Of a stretch of DNA of 32,398 nucleotides, positions 24,062 through 32,398 are shown one piece after another. The DNA lies in NCBI GenBank assembly GCA_934755305.1, contig CAKVLD010000035.1:1-32398 (forward strand), in the 5' to 3' direction. Source of the DNA: an uncultured Clostridium sp. (GTDB lineage Bacteria > Bacillota > Clostridia > Clostridiales > Clostridiaceae). Numbering within the stretch: position 1 is the first letter of the stretch; each line of letters opens with the position of its first letter. A model generated the notes under the pieces. It did not search any database, had not been told where the DNA came from, and was given only the letters and a program-made list of their open reading frames with translations. Both the position numbers and the translations under genes were made by a program.

Positions 24062-24640
24062 TCATATTTCTATTTTTATACCAAGAAGCTTAATGAATTC
24101 ACTTAAAATTGAAGTATGAGCAGCCCAAGATTGAGAAGTGACTAAATTATTGTCCACAACTGCTTTATCTCCTTCAACAGGAATGAAGTTTCCTCCACAG
24201 GCTTCTATCTCTGGTTTAACTGTAGGATACGCTGTTAAATTTCTATTCTTTAACAATCCTGTAGCAACAAGGATTTGAGGCCCATGACAAATTGCAGCAA
24301 GAGGTTTGTTATTTTCTAAAAAATATTTAACCATGTTAACCACATTACTATCTAATCTTAAATATTCTGCCGATCTTCCTCCTGATATATATAAACCATC
24401 GTATTCTTCTAAATTTAACTTATCAAAATCCATATTAAGTGTAAAATTATGTCCTCGTTTTTCAGAATAAGTTTGATCACCTTCAAAATCATGTATTGCT
24501 GTTTTTACTATTTCACCAGCTTTTTTATTTGGACATACTGCATGAACTATATAGCCAAGTGTTTTTAAAAATATAAATGGTACCATAGCTTCATAATCTT
24601 CAGTATAGTCACCTAACAATAATATAACTTTTTTATTCAT
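24062..24640 (-). CDS. DJ-1/PfpI family protein
   Basis: A 192-residue member of the DJ-1/PfpI class I glutamine amidotransferase-like superfamily. The nucleophile elbow is AAICHGPQ, with C118 as the conserved cysteine, and an acidic partner lies in GDYTEDYE near residues 11-17; YISGGRSAEYL is also family-typical. Members act as proteases, glyoxalases/deglycases or chaperones, so the activity cannot be set from sequence. A GGGAAGG-like site precedes the ATG. It is the first gene of a pair with the frameshifted esterase. Confidence 0.9.
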   Translation of the reverse strand: MNKKVILLLGDYTEDYEAMVPFIFLKTLGYIVHAVCPNKKAGEIVKTAIHDFEGDQTYSEKRGHNFTLNMDFDKLNLEEYDGLYISGGRSAEYLRLDSNVVNMVKYFLENNKPLAAICHGPQILVATGLLKNRNLTAYPTVKPEIEACGGNFIPVEGDKAVVDNNLVTSQSWAAHTSILSEFIKLLGIKIEI

Positions 24641-24722
24641 TTTTATTACCTTCCCTATTTATAAAGATTATATTCCCTTATTATATATTACCATACAAAG
24701 CTATTTTTGTATAAATTTAAAA

Positions 24723-24756
24723 ATAGCAGTTGATAAATAAAAAAATCAACTGCTAT
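24723..24756 (-). terminator. Terminator of the YciI gene
   Basis: ATAGCAGTTGAT and ATCAACTGCTAT are exact complements about a 10-base A-rich loop; the minus-strand 3' side continues TTTTTAAATTT. It lies 37 bases after the yciI-like stop. Confidence 0.85.
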
Positions 24757-24793
24757 CTCCAGATCAATAAAATGTAACTAAACATTATTTATA

Positions 24794-25099
24794 TTACTCA
24801 AACCAACTTTCCATAAAAGGCTGGCATGATTTCAAATTAAATTCTTTTATTTTATATTTTTGCACTTTTGATATAGATAAACTATCTTGATCCACAATTT
24901 TTTGTACTTCATCTAATGATTTTGCTTTTATTATAAATATTATACCCTCATTATTCTCTTTAGGACCAGTAAAAAGTATTTTTTCTTTATCAATAAAGTT
25001 TTCTAAATACTTCAGATGCTTTTTCATAGCTCTATCTAATTCAATACCACCTATTGGAATTGGATTATTAAACGTTCCCTCAACAAAAAAATATTTCAT
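24794..25099 (-). CDS. YciI family protein
   Basis: A 101-residue ferredoxin-like fold protein of the YciI family. Family features are the histidine helix RAMKKHLKYLENFI, the following ILFTGP strand (as in the H...yl...G.l..aGP pattern), GIIFIIKAKSLDEVQKIVDQDS and a C-terminal strand. The biochemical role of most members is unknown; some resemble dehydrochlorinases or dimeric stress proteins. It stands alone, ending at a good terminator. GGGAGTG precedes the ATG. Confidence 0.85.
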   Translation of the reverse strand: MKYFFVEGTFNNPIPIGGIELDRAMKKHLKYLENFIDKEKILFTGPKENNEGIIFIIKAKSLDEVQKIVDQDSLSISKVQKYKIKEFNLKSCQPFMESWFE

Positions 25100-25440
25100 T
25101 TCCCTAACACTCCCTTAAACCATTTTATTATATTTTTATATTATTCCACATATACATTTTTTTATACCTAACTATATTGTACAATAAAATGTAAAAAAAT
25201 TCACTTTTAGTAAATATCCGGTATAACGCTTTACTTATTTAATAACTTCGTTTATGTATCTTTAAAATTTAATAACTTTATTATATCATAATTTTTACTA
25301 GTATTTATTTAATCATAATCAACACCTGCAAAAAACAGACAATATTCATATAAACTATAGATAAAAATATTTATTTTATTGCTAAAAGCTTACTTATATT
25401 GTATAATTTGAATAATATTTTATAGAGAGGAGTAAATAGA
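25100..25440. other. Intergenic region between yciI-like and HAD genes
   Basis: A divergent, very AT-rich stretch of 341 bases. Apart from the HAD promoter at 25379-25407 and its AGAGAGGAG ribosome binding site I see no gene, clear RNA structure or repeat. Confidence 0.5.
25379..25407 (+). promoter_or_regulatory. Sigma-A promoter of the HAD phosphatase gene
   Basis: TTGCTA (25379-25384), a 17-base spacer and a perfect TATAAT (25402-25407) lie 34 bases before the start codon, giving a short leader containing GAGAGGAG. Confidence 0.7.
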
Positions 25441-26235
25441 ATGAAACCTAAAATTATTTTTTTTGATATTGATGGCACACTTCTTATTGAAAATAGCAGA
25501 ATTATTCCAGAAAGCACTAGAAAATCAATAAAAATTGCTCAACAAAAAGGTAATTTAGTATTTATAAACACAGGACGACCAAAAATAAGTTTAGATAAAT
25601 TTATAACTGATTTAAATTTTGATGGATACATCTGTGGATGTGGTACCTACGTAGAATTTAAAGAAGAAGTTCTTTTATCTAAAAGTTTAGGAAATCACTT
25701 GTCATCTCTTATTGTCTCTAAATTAAGAGAATATAAAATAGATGGAATTCTTGAAGGGAAAGATTGTTTATACTATGATCAAAATGAAAATATAAAATCA
25801 AAAGAAGTTTTCAATTTAAAGAATTATCACCTGAGCGAAAAGCTTTATACAGGTTTAACTTGGGATGATAACAATATAAACTTCGATAAATTCACTATAT
25901 TTGGAGATGATAACAGCAATTTTGATTGCTTCATAAAAGACTTTAATAATATCTTTGAATTTATTAACAGAGGCAAAAATTTTTATGAAGTAGTTCCTAA
26001 GGGATATTCTAAAGCTTCAGGTATAAAATTTATAATAGATAAACTTAATATTCCTATTGAAAATACATATGCTATTGGAGATAGCACTAATGATTTATCA
26101 ATGTTACAGTATGTTAATAACAGTATAGCTATGGGAAACAGTACTTCTATACTTTTTGATTATGTATCTTTTGTTACAAAGGATATAGACGAAGATGGAG
26201 TGGAATTTGCATTAAAACACTATAAAATAATTTAA
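25441..26235 (+). CDS. Cof-type HAD-IIB phosphatase
   Basis: A 264-residue haloacid dehalogenase superfamily phosphatase of the Cof type. Motif I is FFDIDGTLL with D9 as nucleophile and D11 as general acid; motif II is INTGRP; the K of motif III is in YSKASGIKF; motif IV is AIGDSTNDLSMLQ. The large C2B cap between motifs II and III fits sugar-phosphate or nucleotide phosphatases such as YkrA/YidA, but the substrate is not known. The start is fixed by GAGAGGAG and a strong sigma-A promoter. Confidence 0.92.
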   Translation: MKPKIIFFDIDGTLLIENSRIIPESTRKSIKIAQQKGNLVFINTGRPKISLDKFITDLNFDGYICGCGTYVEFKEEVLLSKSLGNHLSSLIVSKLREYKIDGILEGKDCLYYDQNENIKSKEVFNLKNYHLSEKLYTGLTWDDNNINFDKFTIFGDDNSNFDCFIKDFNNIFEFINRGKNFYEVVPKGYSKASGIKFIIDKLNIPIENTYAIGDSTNDLSMLQYVNNSIAMGNSTSILFDYVSFVTKDIDEDGVEFALKHYKII

Positions 26236-26311
26236 TATATTAGTATTAATTTATTAAAATCATCATATATATTTATGTAAAGTAATTAACTATAGTTAAA
26301 GGGTGATTTTA

Positions 26312-26956
26312 ATGAATAGAACTATCAAAATACTAAAAGATACTGCATTATCTTTGTTCATCGGAAAAGATTATAACTCTTTAAGTGGTGATTTATTCAA
26401 AGAATTAAAAGAATATTCTTCTAATATTAATAAATGTTTTTATAATGTAAAAGTATTATCTTCAAAAAACGCTATTAATCATTATGACAGATTAACCAGA
26501 TGTATTGTTTTTGATATATATAAAGATTCTATTAACAAAAAAGGAAAATATACTTCTTTTTATCATGAACTAGGACATCATGTTGATTGGGAGCTTGGAC
26601 TTATATCTAATAATGAGCTTTTTAGAAAAACTATATTAATGGATTGTGAGTATATATTAAATGAGTTCAGTATAAAAAGTTTAATTCTATTTATACAGAA
26701 AGACTCCCGAACTAATGGTTTTAGTGATATTTTAAGTGGTGCTACAAAAAATAGTTTTTCATTTAAATATAGACATGAAACTTCATATTGGGAAGGTTCT
26801 ATAATGAGATTATCCTATGAAACATTTGCTCATTTCTATGAAGCATTAATAAGGAATGATAAATTTAAAATTAATTTATATAAAAAAATTTTACCTAAAG
26901 CTTTTGATATGTTTTTATATTTTATCGGGGAGAAAGACTTTACAAAAGCAATATAA
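26312..26956 (+). CDS. HExxH zinc-metallopeptidase-like protein
   Basis: A 214-residue protein with a zinc-protease motif, YHELGHHVDW (H85, E86, H89), and a downstream glutamate in LSYETFAHFYEAL (E170) that could be the third zinc ligand, as in gluzincins. HELGHH.D with a later E.FA is reminiscent of lethal-factor-like (ATLF) peptidases and of metallopeptidase-like domains in phage structural proteins; I cannot assign either. No signal peptide or membrane segment is visible, so it is likely cytoplasmic. The ATG at 26312 is preferred because GGGTGA sits 6 bases upstream; the in-frame GTG at 26303 overlaps that site. It follows the HAD gene by 76 bases and may share its promoter. Confidence 0.72.
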   Translation: MNRTIKILKDTALSLFIGKDYNSLSGDLFKELKEYSSNINKCFYNVKVLSSKNAINHYDRLTRCIVFDIYKDSINKKGKYTSFYHELGHHVDWELGLISNNELFRKTILMDCEYILNEFSIKSLILFIQKDSRTNGFSDILSGATKNSFSFKYRHETSYWEGSIMRLSYETFAHFYEALIRNDKFKINLYKKILPKAFDMFLYFIGEKDFTKAI

Positions 26957-27143
26957 ATTTTAATATAATTCAATCTAGTATTTAAGTCATTTCTTTGGAT
27001 GCATATATTCTAAAAAATATATACATAAAAAAAATATACGTATCAACCACATCAAAAGAATATCTACATTAAATAAACATAAGAATATTTACATTATATA
27101 CATCCATAAGCGATATACTTTTTACAAAGATTAACTTGAATAG

Positions 27144-27199
27144 AAAAAAGGAACTTGTCGATAACGATTTTTTAACGTTAATACGACAGCTCCTTTTTA
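27144..27199 (-). terminator. Terminator of pepT
   Basis: On the minus strand AAAAAGGAGCTGTCG...AACG pairs with CGTTATCGACAAGTTCCTTTTT, with small bulges. It starts immediately after the pepT stop. Confidence 0.8.
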
Positions 27200-27206
27200 C
27201 CCCAAA

Positions 27207-28424
27207 TTATTTAGCATACTTTTTTAGTATTTCAATAATTATATTTGTACATATATCCATGCCTTCTACAGTAATATGTTCAGATTCTCCATGAAAAGCA
27301 TATCCACCAGTTCCTAAATTAGGACAAGGTAATCCCATATAGCTTAATGTAGCTCCATCTGTACCGCCTCTAATTGGCTCTACTATTGGTTCAATCCCTA
27401 AATCCTTCATAGCTTCTATTGCATTATCAATTAAGTGAAAACATGGTTTAACATGCTCTATCATATTTTTGTACTGTTCTTTTATTGTAACATTTACAGT
27501 ACCTTCTCCATATTTCTCATTTAAAAATTTTTCGATTTGTAATAAAGTATCCTTTTTAACTTCAAATTTTTCAGTGCTATGATCTCTTATAATATAATGC
27601 ATTGAACATGTAGCAGTATCACCTTTTAAACTCTCTAAATAATAGAATCCTTCATAATCTTCTGTATGTTCTGGTCTTTCTGCTATTGGCAACATTGAGT
27701 TAAATTCACAAGCTACATTCACTGCGTTAATCATAGTATTTTTGGCAGAACCTGGGTGAACTAAAACACCTTTAATTTCTACATTTGCTGCAGCTGCATT
27801 GAAGTTTTCATATGAAATTTCACCTTCTTGACCACCATCTATTGTATAAGCAAAATCTGCTCCAAATCCTTTTACATCAAAAAACATTGCCCCTAAGCCT
27901 ACTTCTTCATCAGGAGTAAAGGCAACACATATTTTTCCGTGAGGAATATTTTCAGTTAGTATACACTCACAAGCAGTTAATATTTCAGCTATTCCTGCCT
28001 TATCATCAGCTCCTAAAAGTGTTGTACCATCTGTAGTAATTAATGTTCTACCTTTTAAATTTTTTAAATGAGGAAATTTTTCAACAGATAATATACTATT
28101 ATTTCCTTTTAATAGTACATCTTCTCCATTATAGTTTTCTATCAGTTGAGGTTTAATATTTTCACCACTTGCACTTGGAGCTGTATCCATATGTGCTATT
28201 AACCCAATACTTGGTCTTGATTCATATCCTTTAGTAGCAGGAATAACTCCATATACATAACATTTATCATCAACTCTTACATCGTGAAAACCAAGTTCTT
28301 TCATTTCTTCAACTAATATTTTTGCTAAGTCAAATTGTCTTTCTGTTGTAGGGTGAGATATTGAACTCTCATCTGATGTTGTGTGTACTTTCACATATTT
28401 TAACAAACGTTCATATGCCTTCAT
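27207..28424 (-). CDS. pepT: Peptidase T (tripeptide aminopeptidase)
   Basis: A 405-residue M20B zinc aminopeptidase that releases the N-terminal residue from tripeptides. Metal and catalytic motifs are IAHMDTAPS (His ligand and Asp), LLGADDKAGIAE (bridging Asp), FTPDEEVGLGA (catalytic Glu pair), AYTIDGG, and the C-terminal AFHGESEHI (last His). GGTDGATLSYMGLP and the length match PepT closely. It is monocistronic between its own terminator and that of the next gene. Confidence 0.96.
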   Translation of the reverse strand: MKAYERLLKYVKVHTTSDESSISHPTTERQFDLAKILVEEMKELGFHDVRVDDKCYVYGVIPATKGYESRPSIGLIAHMDTAPSASGENIKPQLIENYNGEDVLLKGNNSILSVEKFPHLKNLKGRTLITTDGTTLLGADDKAGIAEILTACECILTENIPHGKICVAFTPDEEVGLGAMFFDVKGFGADFAYTIDGGQEGEISYENFNAAAANVEIKGVLVHPGSAKNTMINAVNVACEFNSMLPIAERPEHTEDYEGFYYLESLKGDTATCSMHYIIRDHSTEKFEVKKDTLLQIEKFLNEKYGEGTVNVTIKEQYKNMIEHVKPCFHLIDNAIEAMKDLGIEPIVEPIRGGTDGATLSYMGLPCPNLGTGGYAFHGESEHITVEGMDICTNIIIEILKKYAK

Positions 28425-28490
28425 TCTATTCTCTCCTTATTTGTATGTCTTTTAGAATATTATAACATATAAAATATATTTTTAGTTAAA

Positions 28491-28518
28491 AATAAGGGTA
28501 ATTTTCATTACCCTTATT
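28491..28518 (-). terminator. Terminator of the AI-2E family gene
   Basis: AATAAGGGTAAT and ATTACCCTTATT are exact complements about a 4-base loop, with T residues on the minus-strand 3' side. It overlaps the stop codon. Confidence 0.88.
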
Positions 28519-29680
28519 ACATATAGTCTTTTGTTTCTGTTTTAAAACCTTTTTTTCTTAAACGATTTTCAATTATTTCTTTTATTATTGTGTATATTAC
28601 TGCAAATAGAGGAACACCTATAATCATTCCTACTAAACCTAATAATTTTCCGGTAACCAAAATAGAAAATAATATCCAAAAAGCAGATATTCCAATGGAG
28701 TTACCAAGTATCTTAGGTCCTATAAAGTTTCCATCTATTTGTTGTATTATTAATATTATTAATATAAACCATATTGCTTTAATTGGTGAAACAAATAATA
28801 TAATTATTACAGAAGGTATGGCTCCTATAAATGGTCCAAAAAAAGGTATTATATTTGTTACTCCTATAATTACAGATACTAATAATGTATATGGCATTTT
28901 AAATATTAATAATACAAAAAAAGTTAATATTCCTATTATAGTCGAATCTAGTATCTTTCCTATAATAAATTTACCAAAAGTACTATTACACCTTTTTCCT
29001 AATTCTATTAATTTATTAGCTAATTTAGTTGGTATTAAACTATAAACTATCTTTTTAGATAATGCAGAAAACTTTTCTTTATCAATCAATAAATATACTG
29101 ATACTATAAGCCCTAGAATTATATTCCATACACTCGAAGCAATACTAGTAATAGCTCCACCTAAAATAGGCAATAAATTAGTAGCTATTTTTATAACATA
29201 ATTTACAAATTGATTCCAATTTTCTGTCGCAATTTCCTCAAAACCCTCGTTTAAATTCAAGTCTTTAATAGCATTATTGAACAACTCTCCCAAATTATTA
29301 ATATAATTAGGTACATCATTTACTAACCCTACAATACTTTCAGCAAGTTGAGGGAATACAAATTTCATACTTAAAAACATTATTACAAATACAGTTAGAT
29401 AAGTTAATAATATTCCTATCCCTCTTTTAGATTTTATATTAACTTTCTCCAAAAATTCATCCTTTAAAATGTTATTTTCATAGAACTTTAATATAAAATT
29501 AAATAAATATGCTATAACAAAACCTATTGTAATTGGTTGCAAAACTGATAGAATAAAACTTATTTTATCCATCAAATTCCCAACTTCTGAAATTCCTAAA
29601 TAAAACAAGATCACACCACATATTGTTAAGAAGCTATATATAGCAATAGTGGTATACTTTGTATTCCAATTTATTTTCAT
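28517..29680 (-). CDS. AI-2E family transporter-like membrane protein
   Basis: A 387-residue integral membrane protein of the AI-2E (TqsA/PerM/YtvI) family with about seven to eight membrane segments. Family landmarks include the N-terminal pair of helices, the soluble middle part after residue 110, FFGPFIGAIPSVIIIL, IQQIDGNFIGPKILG and GLVGMIIGVPLFAVIY. Members export signalling molecules, or act in Na+/H+ transport; substrate here is unknown. The ATG follows GGAGGGAG at a very short gap. Confidence 0.92.
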   Translation of the reverse strand: MKINWNTKYTTIAIYSFLTICGVILFYLGISEVGNLMDKISFILSVLQPITIGFVIAYLFNFILKFYENNILKDEFLEKVNIKSKRGIGILLTYLTVFVIMFLSMKFVFPQLAESIVGLVNDVPNYINNLGELFNNAIKDLNLNEGFEEIATENWNQFVNYVIKIATNLLPILGGAITSIASSVWNIILGLIVSVYLLIDKEKFSALSKKIVYSLIPTKLANKLIELGKRCNSTFGKFIIGKILDSTIIGILTFFVLLIFKMPYTLLVSVIIGVTNIIPFFGPFIGAIPSVIIILFVSPIKAIWFILIILIIQQIDGNFIGPKILGNSIGISAFWILFSILVTGKLLGLVGMIIGVPLFAVIYTIIKEIIENRLRKKGFKTETKDYM

Positions 29681-29761
29681 ACTCCCTCCATGTTAAATCG
29701 TTATAAACTAATTATATATTTTTGATGTTTCATGTCAATATATATATTAAAATATAAAAAA

Positions 29762-29792
29762 ATTATGAGTATAAATTTTTTATACCCATAAT
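29762..29792 (-). terminator. Terminator of the 145-residue hypothetical gene
   Basis: On the minus strand ATTATGGGTATA pairs with TATACTCATAAT (one G-T pair), followed by seven T residues. Confidence 0.85.
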
Positions 29793-29802
29793 ATAATAAA
29801 AA

Positions 29803-30240
29803 TTATTTTTTCTTTATTAATTTTCTTATTAGTAAAGTTCCTGCAAAAGTTGAAATTACTGTTCCTATTAACAATGCTCCTACCTTTACTCCAGAATAAA
29901 AATCTTTATATTCATTACAAAGGTGAATATTATTTAATGTTTTATTGTCTTCATTACGTAATTTTCTTGAGACATAATATGCATTAATAAATCTATCTTT
30001 AGAAAAATTTATATTAAGTGTTTGTTTTAATTTATTTAAGTAATGTTCATCCCACTCTTTAACATCTTTCACCATTTTTTCGTTATCAGAAACATCAAAT
30101 ACATTATACGTTTCTGCTAATTCCACTGCTGTATTTAATGTTTCTTCAGAATAATTTTTTTCCAAAAACTCATTTTTTAGTATTTCTCTAGCGTTTTTTA
30201 TATTGTTCTCACTAATAGCTGATTTTAATTTATCTAACAT
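29803..30240 (-). CDS. Hypothetical tail-anchored protein, 145 residues
   Basis: No family is recognised. The first 115 residues are helical, charged and repeat-like: two similar stretches, NNIKNAREILKNEFLEKNYS and NFSKDRFINAYYVSRKL, could be related helices. The last 27 residues form one hydrophobic helix (VGALLIGTVISTFAGTLLI) ending in RKLIKKK, as in tail-anchored membrane proteins with the bulk in the cytoplasm. The ATG has GGGGGAGA upstream. It is monocistronic. Confidence 0.75.
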   Translation of the reverse strand: MLDKLKSAISENNIKNAREILKNEFLEKNYSEETLNTAVELAETYNVFDVSDNEKMVKDVKEWDEHYLNKLKQTLNINFSKDRFINAYYVSRKLRNEDNKTLNNIHLCNEYKDFYSGVKVGALLIGTVISTFAGTLLIRKLIKKK

Positions 30241-30342
30241 AAATCTCTCCCCCTTTTATCATATACATTCATATTACCATAAATAGCCACAAAAATATCT
30301 TATTAAGATAAATTTAAGTAAATTTTAAGTCTTTACAGGTTA

Positions 30343-31212
30343 TTAACAATTTACAAAGACGCCACCATTAACATGAATAGTTTCACCAGTTATAAATGAA
30401 GCGCCTTGACTTGCTAAGAATACATAAGCTTCAGCTACTTCTACCGGTTGACCTGCTCTCTTAAAAGCAGTGTCTGATCCAAATTTCAATATTTCTTCTG
30501 CAGGAAATGTTGAAGGAATTAATGGTGTCCATATAGGACCAGGTGCAACTGCATTAACTCTAATACCTTTCGATGCTAAATTTAAAGATAAAGATCTAGT
30601 TAAAGAAGTCAGCGCTCCTTTAGTTGAAGAATAATCTATTAATGTCTCATTTCCTTTATATGCAGTAACAGAAGTAGTAATTATAATAGATGATCCTTCT
30701 TTTAAATATGGCAATGAAGCTTTTATCATGAATATTGTTCCATATACATTAGTTTTAAAAGTATTATCTAGTTGTTGTAAAGTTATTTCTTCAAGTGTTT
30801 TTGAATAATGTTGTTCGCCAGCATTACAAACTAATATATCTAATTTATTATATTGATTAATAATATATTTTATGGAATCTTTACAGAATTCTTCATTACC
30901 TATATCCCCAGAAATTAATACACATTCCCCTCCTATTTCTTCTATTATTTCCTTAGTTCTTTTAGCATCTTCATCTTCATTCAGATAAAATATTGCAACT
31001 TTTGCCCCTTCTCTAGCATAAGCTATGGATATAGCTCTTCCTATTCCGCTATCTCCACCTGTTATAATAGCCACTTTTCCTTTCAACCTATTTCCATTAA
31101 AAGAATATTCTTTACTTGCATATATTGGTTTAGGATTCATCTTTTCTTCTATTCCAGGTTGACTTTCTTGTGTATTTGATGGAAAAGTTTTCACAAATGT
31201 TTTTTCTATCAT
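30343..31212 (-). CDS. SDR family oxidoreductase (YghA/general-stress type)
   Basis: A 289-residue short-chain dehydrogenase/reductase. An N-terminal extension (residues 1-40, QPGIEEKMNPKP) is typical of the YghA/YdaD-like subgroup. The cofactor loop TGGDSGIGRAI is near residues 51-61, NAG follows at about 130 (LVCNAGEQH), and the catalytic Ser/Tyr/Lys are in IITTSVTAY...IDYSSTKGAL. PGPIWTPLIPS and the C-terminal GETIHVNGGVFV are also conserved. Relatives are general stress dehydrogenases; substrate is unknown. AAAGGAGATGATT precedes the ATG. Confidence 0.93.
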   Translation of the reverse strand: MIEKTFVKTFPSNTQESQPGIEEKMNPKPIYASKEYSFNGNRLKGKVAIITGGDSGIGRAISIAYAREGAKVAIFYLNEDEDAKRTKEIIEEIGGECVLISGDIGNEEFCKDSIKYIINQYNKLDILVCNAGEQHYSKTLEEITLQQLDNTFKTNVYGTIFMIKASLPYLKEGSSIIITTSVTAYKGNETLIDYSSTKGALTSLTRSLSLNLASKGIRVNAVAPGPIWTPLIPSTFPAEEILKFGSDTAFKRAGQPVEVAEAYVFLASQGASFITGETIHVNGGVFVNC

Positions 31213-31275
31213 AATTAATCATCTCCTTTTCTTTAGTTAGTATTTCAAAAATAAAATTAATTATAATTCAAAATA

Positions 31276-31311
31276 AAAAGACACTGTATATAATTTAATA
31301 CAATGTCTTTT
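31276..31311 (-). terminator. Terminator of the RpiR-type gene
   Basis: On the minus strand AAAAGACATTGTAT pairs with ATACAGTGTCTTTTT, ending in T residues, just past the stop at 31318. Confidence 0.8.
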
Positions 31312-31317
31312 AGTATA

Positions 31318-32214
31318 TTATTCATCCATCATGTTTCTACTATTATAAGAATACACATTATAATCTTGCCAAATAGATTCAAGATTTGTAAAAGTATCTG
31401 AGATACTATCTTTTTCTCTCATACCCACTGCAATAATAAGAGCGTTAATAACAGATAAAGGCGCCACTAACGAATCTACAAAAGAAGCCATATTACTTTG
31501 CGCAATCAATGTATAATCTGCTTTAGCCGCTAAAGGCGAAAGTAAACTATCTGTTATTGCTAAAACTTTAGCACCTCTTCTTTTTGAAAAATCCAAAACA
31601 TCAATTGTTTTAGTTGCATACCTTGGAAAACCTATACCGATTACTAAATCACCATCTCTTACATTAATCATTTGTTCAAATATATCTGAAATACCATAAC
31701 TCACAATTCTTACATTTTGCAAAATAATATTTAGATAAAAACCTAAAAATTCAGATAAAGCTGTAGAACTTCTTAAACCAATTATATATATTTTCTTTGC
31801 TTCAAAAATTGAATTTAATACCTCTTCAAAAGTATATGGATTGATTTTTTCTAATGTAGCTCTTATATTTTCCATATCTGCTTTTAATACCCCTTTTAAT
31901 GTATCGCCATCCGATATGAAATCCTTTGATAATTCTAACCTTTGAACAGTAGTTAATTTATTTTTTATTAGCTCTTGTAATGCTTTTTGAAGCTTTGGAT
32001 ATCCAGTAAATCCAAGCTCATTTGCAAATCTAACAACTGTAGATTCTGAAACCCCTACTGAATCTCCTAACTTTGCTGCAGTCATAAATGCTGCTTTATC
32101 ATAATTTTTAAGTATATATTCAGCAATAAGCTTCTGCCCCTTACTTAATCTAGGAAATTTAATTTGAATAATTCTCATTAAATCCTTACTTTGTTCATTT
32201 ATCGCATTGTCCAT
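31318..32214 (-). CDS. MurR/RpiR family transcriptional regulator
   Basis: A 298-residue regulator with an N-terminal RpiR helix-turn-helix (FPRLSKGQKLIAEYILKNYD, then KLGDSVGVSESTVVRFANEL, about residues 17-70) and a C-terminal sugar-phosphate-binding SIS domain at about 125-265 (IYIIGLRSSTALSEFLG...GDLVIGIGFPRYATKTIDVL). Such proteins sense sugar phosphates or amino-sugar derivatives and control adjacent catabolic genes; none is in the window to the left, so its targets may lie to the right or elsewhere. The ATG has AGGTGA upstream. It is transcribed alone. Confidence 0.93.
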   Translation of the reverse strand: MDNAINEQSKDLMRIIQIKFPRLSKGQKLIAEYILKNYDKAAFMTAAKLGDSVGVSESTVVRFANELGFTGYPKLQKALQELIKNKLTTVQRLELSKDFISDGDTLKGVLKADMENIRATLEKINPYTFEEVLNSIFEAKKIYIIGLRSSTALSEFLGFYLNIILQNVRIVSYGISDIFEQMINVRDGDLVIGIGFPRYATKTIDVLDFSKRRGAKVLAITDSLLSPLAAKADYTLIAQSNMASFVDSLVAPLSVINALIIAVGMREKDSISDTFTNLESIWQDYNVYSYNSRNMMDE

Positions 32215-32398
32215 ACTATTTATTCACCTATCATTTCATAAAATCCTTGCCTAATTTCAAATTAATTGTACCATTTTCATCACTTTTATTCAATATGAAT
32301 TAAATTATTTACAATTTTAAATTAATAAATAATATTATTTTTTTTCAATTACAACTAGGATAGGTGAGTTATTATCTCTATTTAAGAAGGTATGTAAC

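Noticed and set aside
28590..29045. A 151-codon open frame on + inside the AI-2E family gene.
   Set aside because: It is the antisense of a membrane protein gene, very low in complexity and without start signals.
1..32398. CRISPR arrays, tRNA or rRNA genes, intact insertion sequences or prophage genes.
   Set aside because: None was seen: no regularly spaced repeats, no cloverleaf with tRNA consensus, no transposase or phage structural set.

Overview
This is a strongly AT-rich, spore-former chromosome segment that most resembles Clostridium sensu stricto. The evidence is a cotJA-cotJB-cotJC spore-coat operon, an IspH-ribosomal protein S1 fusion next to cmk, miaB and mutS in the same orientation, A/T-ending codons, and AGGAGG/AGGTG ribosome binding sites. 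Species cannot be fixed from the window. No rRNA, tRNA, CRISPR array, intact insertion sequence or prophage was seen.

Layout. 1-8.8 kb: the 5' part of mutS, a MIF-like tautomerase, a large SWIM-SNF2 helicase, a SatD/DUF3307 module with a second stand-alone SatD core on the other strand, then miaB. In many clostridia mutS and miaB lie close together; here about 6.7 kb separates them. 8.9-10.8 kb: the cotJ operon, a 27-residue membrane peptide and a conserved-looking 130-residue protein of unknown role. 10.8-15.6 kb: a GNAT acetyltransferase and a housekeeping block (flavoprotein, cmk, ispH-S1). 15.8-21.4 kb: a DnaQ-type exonuclease with BRCT domain, a short divergent pyruvate kinase, a DEAD-box helicase, RNase Z and an unknown helical protein. 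21.4-22.2 kb: a decayed locus in which 3' remnants of a MerR-type regulator and a MATE efflux pump lie head to head. 22.3-27 kb: a zinc-ribbon membrane protein, a frameshifted CE2-like esterase with a DJ-1/PfpI gene, YciI, a Cof-type HAD phosphatase and an HExxH protein. 27.2-32.2 kb: pepT, an AI-2E family membrane protein, a tail-anchored hypothetical, an SDR oxidoreductase and a MurR/RpiR regulator.

Most genes are separated by clear intrinsic terminators, so transcription units are short: HI0933-cmk-ispH/S1, cotJABC, satD-DUF3307 (4-bp overlap), pyruvate kinase-exonuclease, and DJ-1/PfpI-esterase. The best candidate for a little-described system is the SatD/DUF3307 module. SatD has the residue pattern of a class III nucleotidyl-cyclase-like core followed by a probable helix-turn-helix, and is translationally coupled to a polytopic membrane protein with conserved His/Asp/Gln positions. 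A truncated SatD paralogue faces it across a compact three-stem element, and that paralogue has a long inverted repeat just before its ribosome binding site. Other points of interest are a pyruvate kinase with the residue set known from K+-independent enzymes and a deletion scar in a drug-efflux locus.
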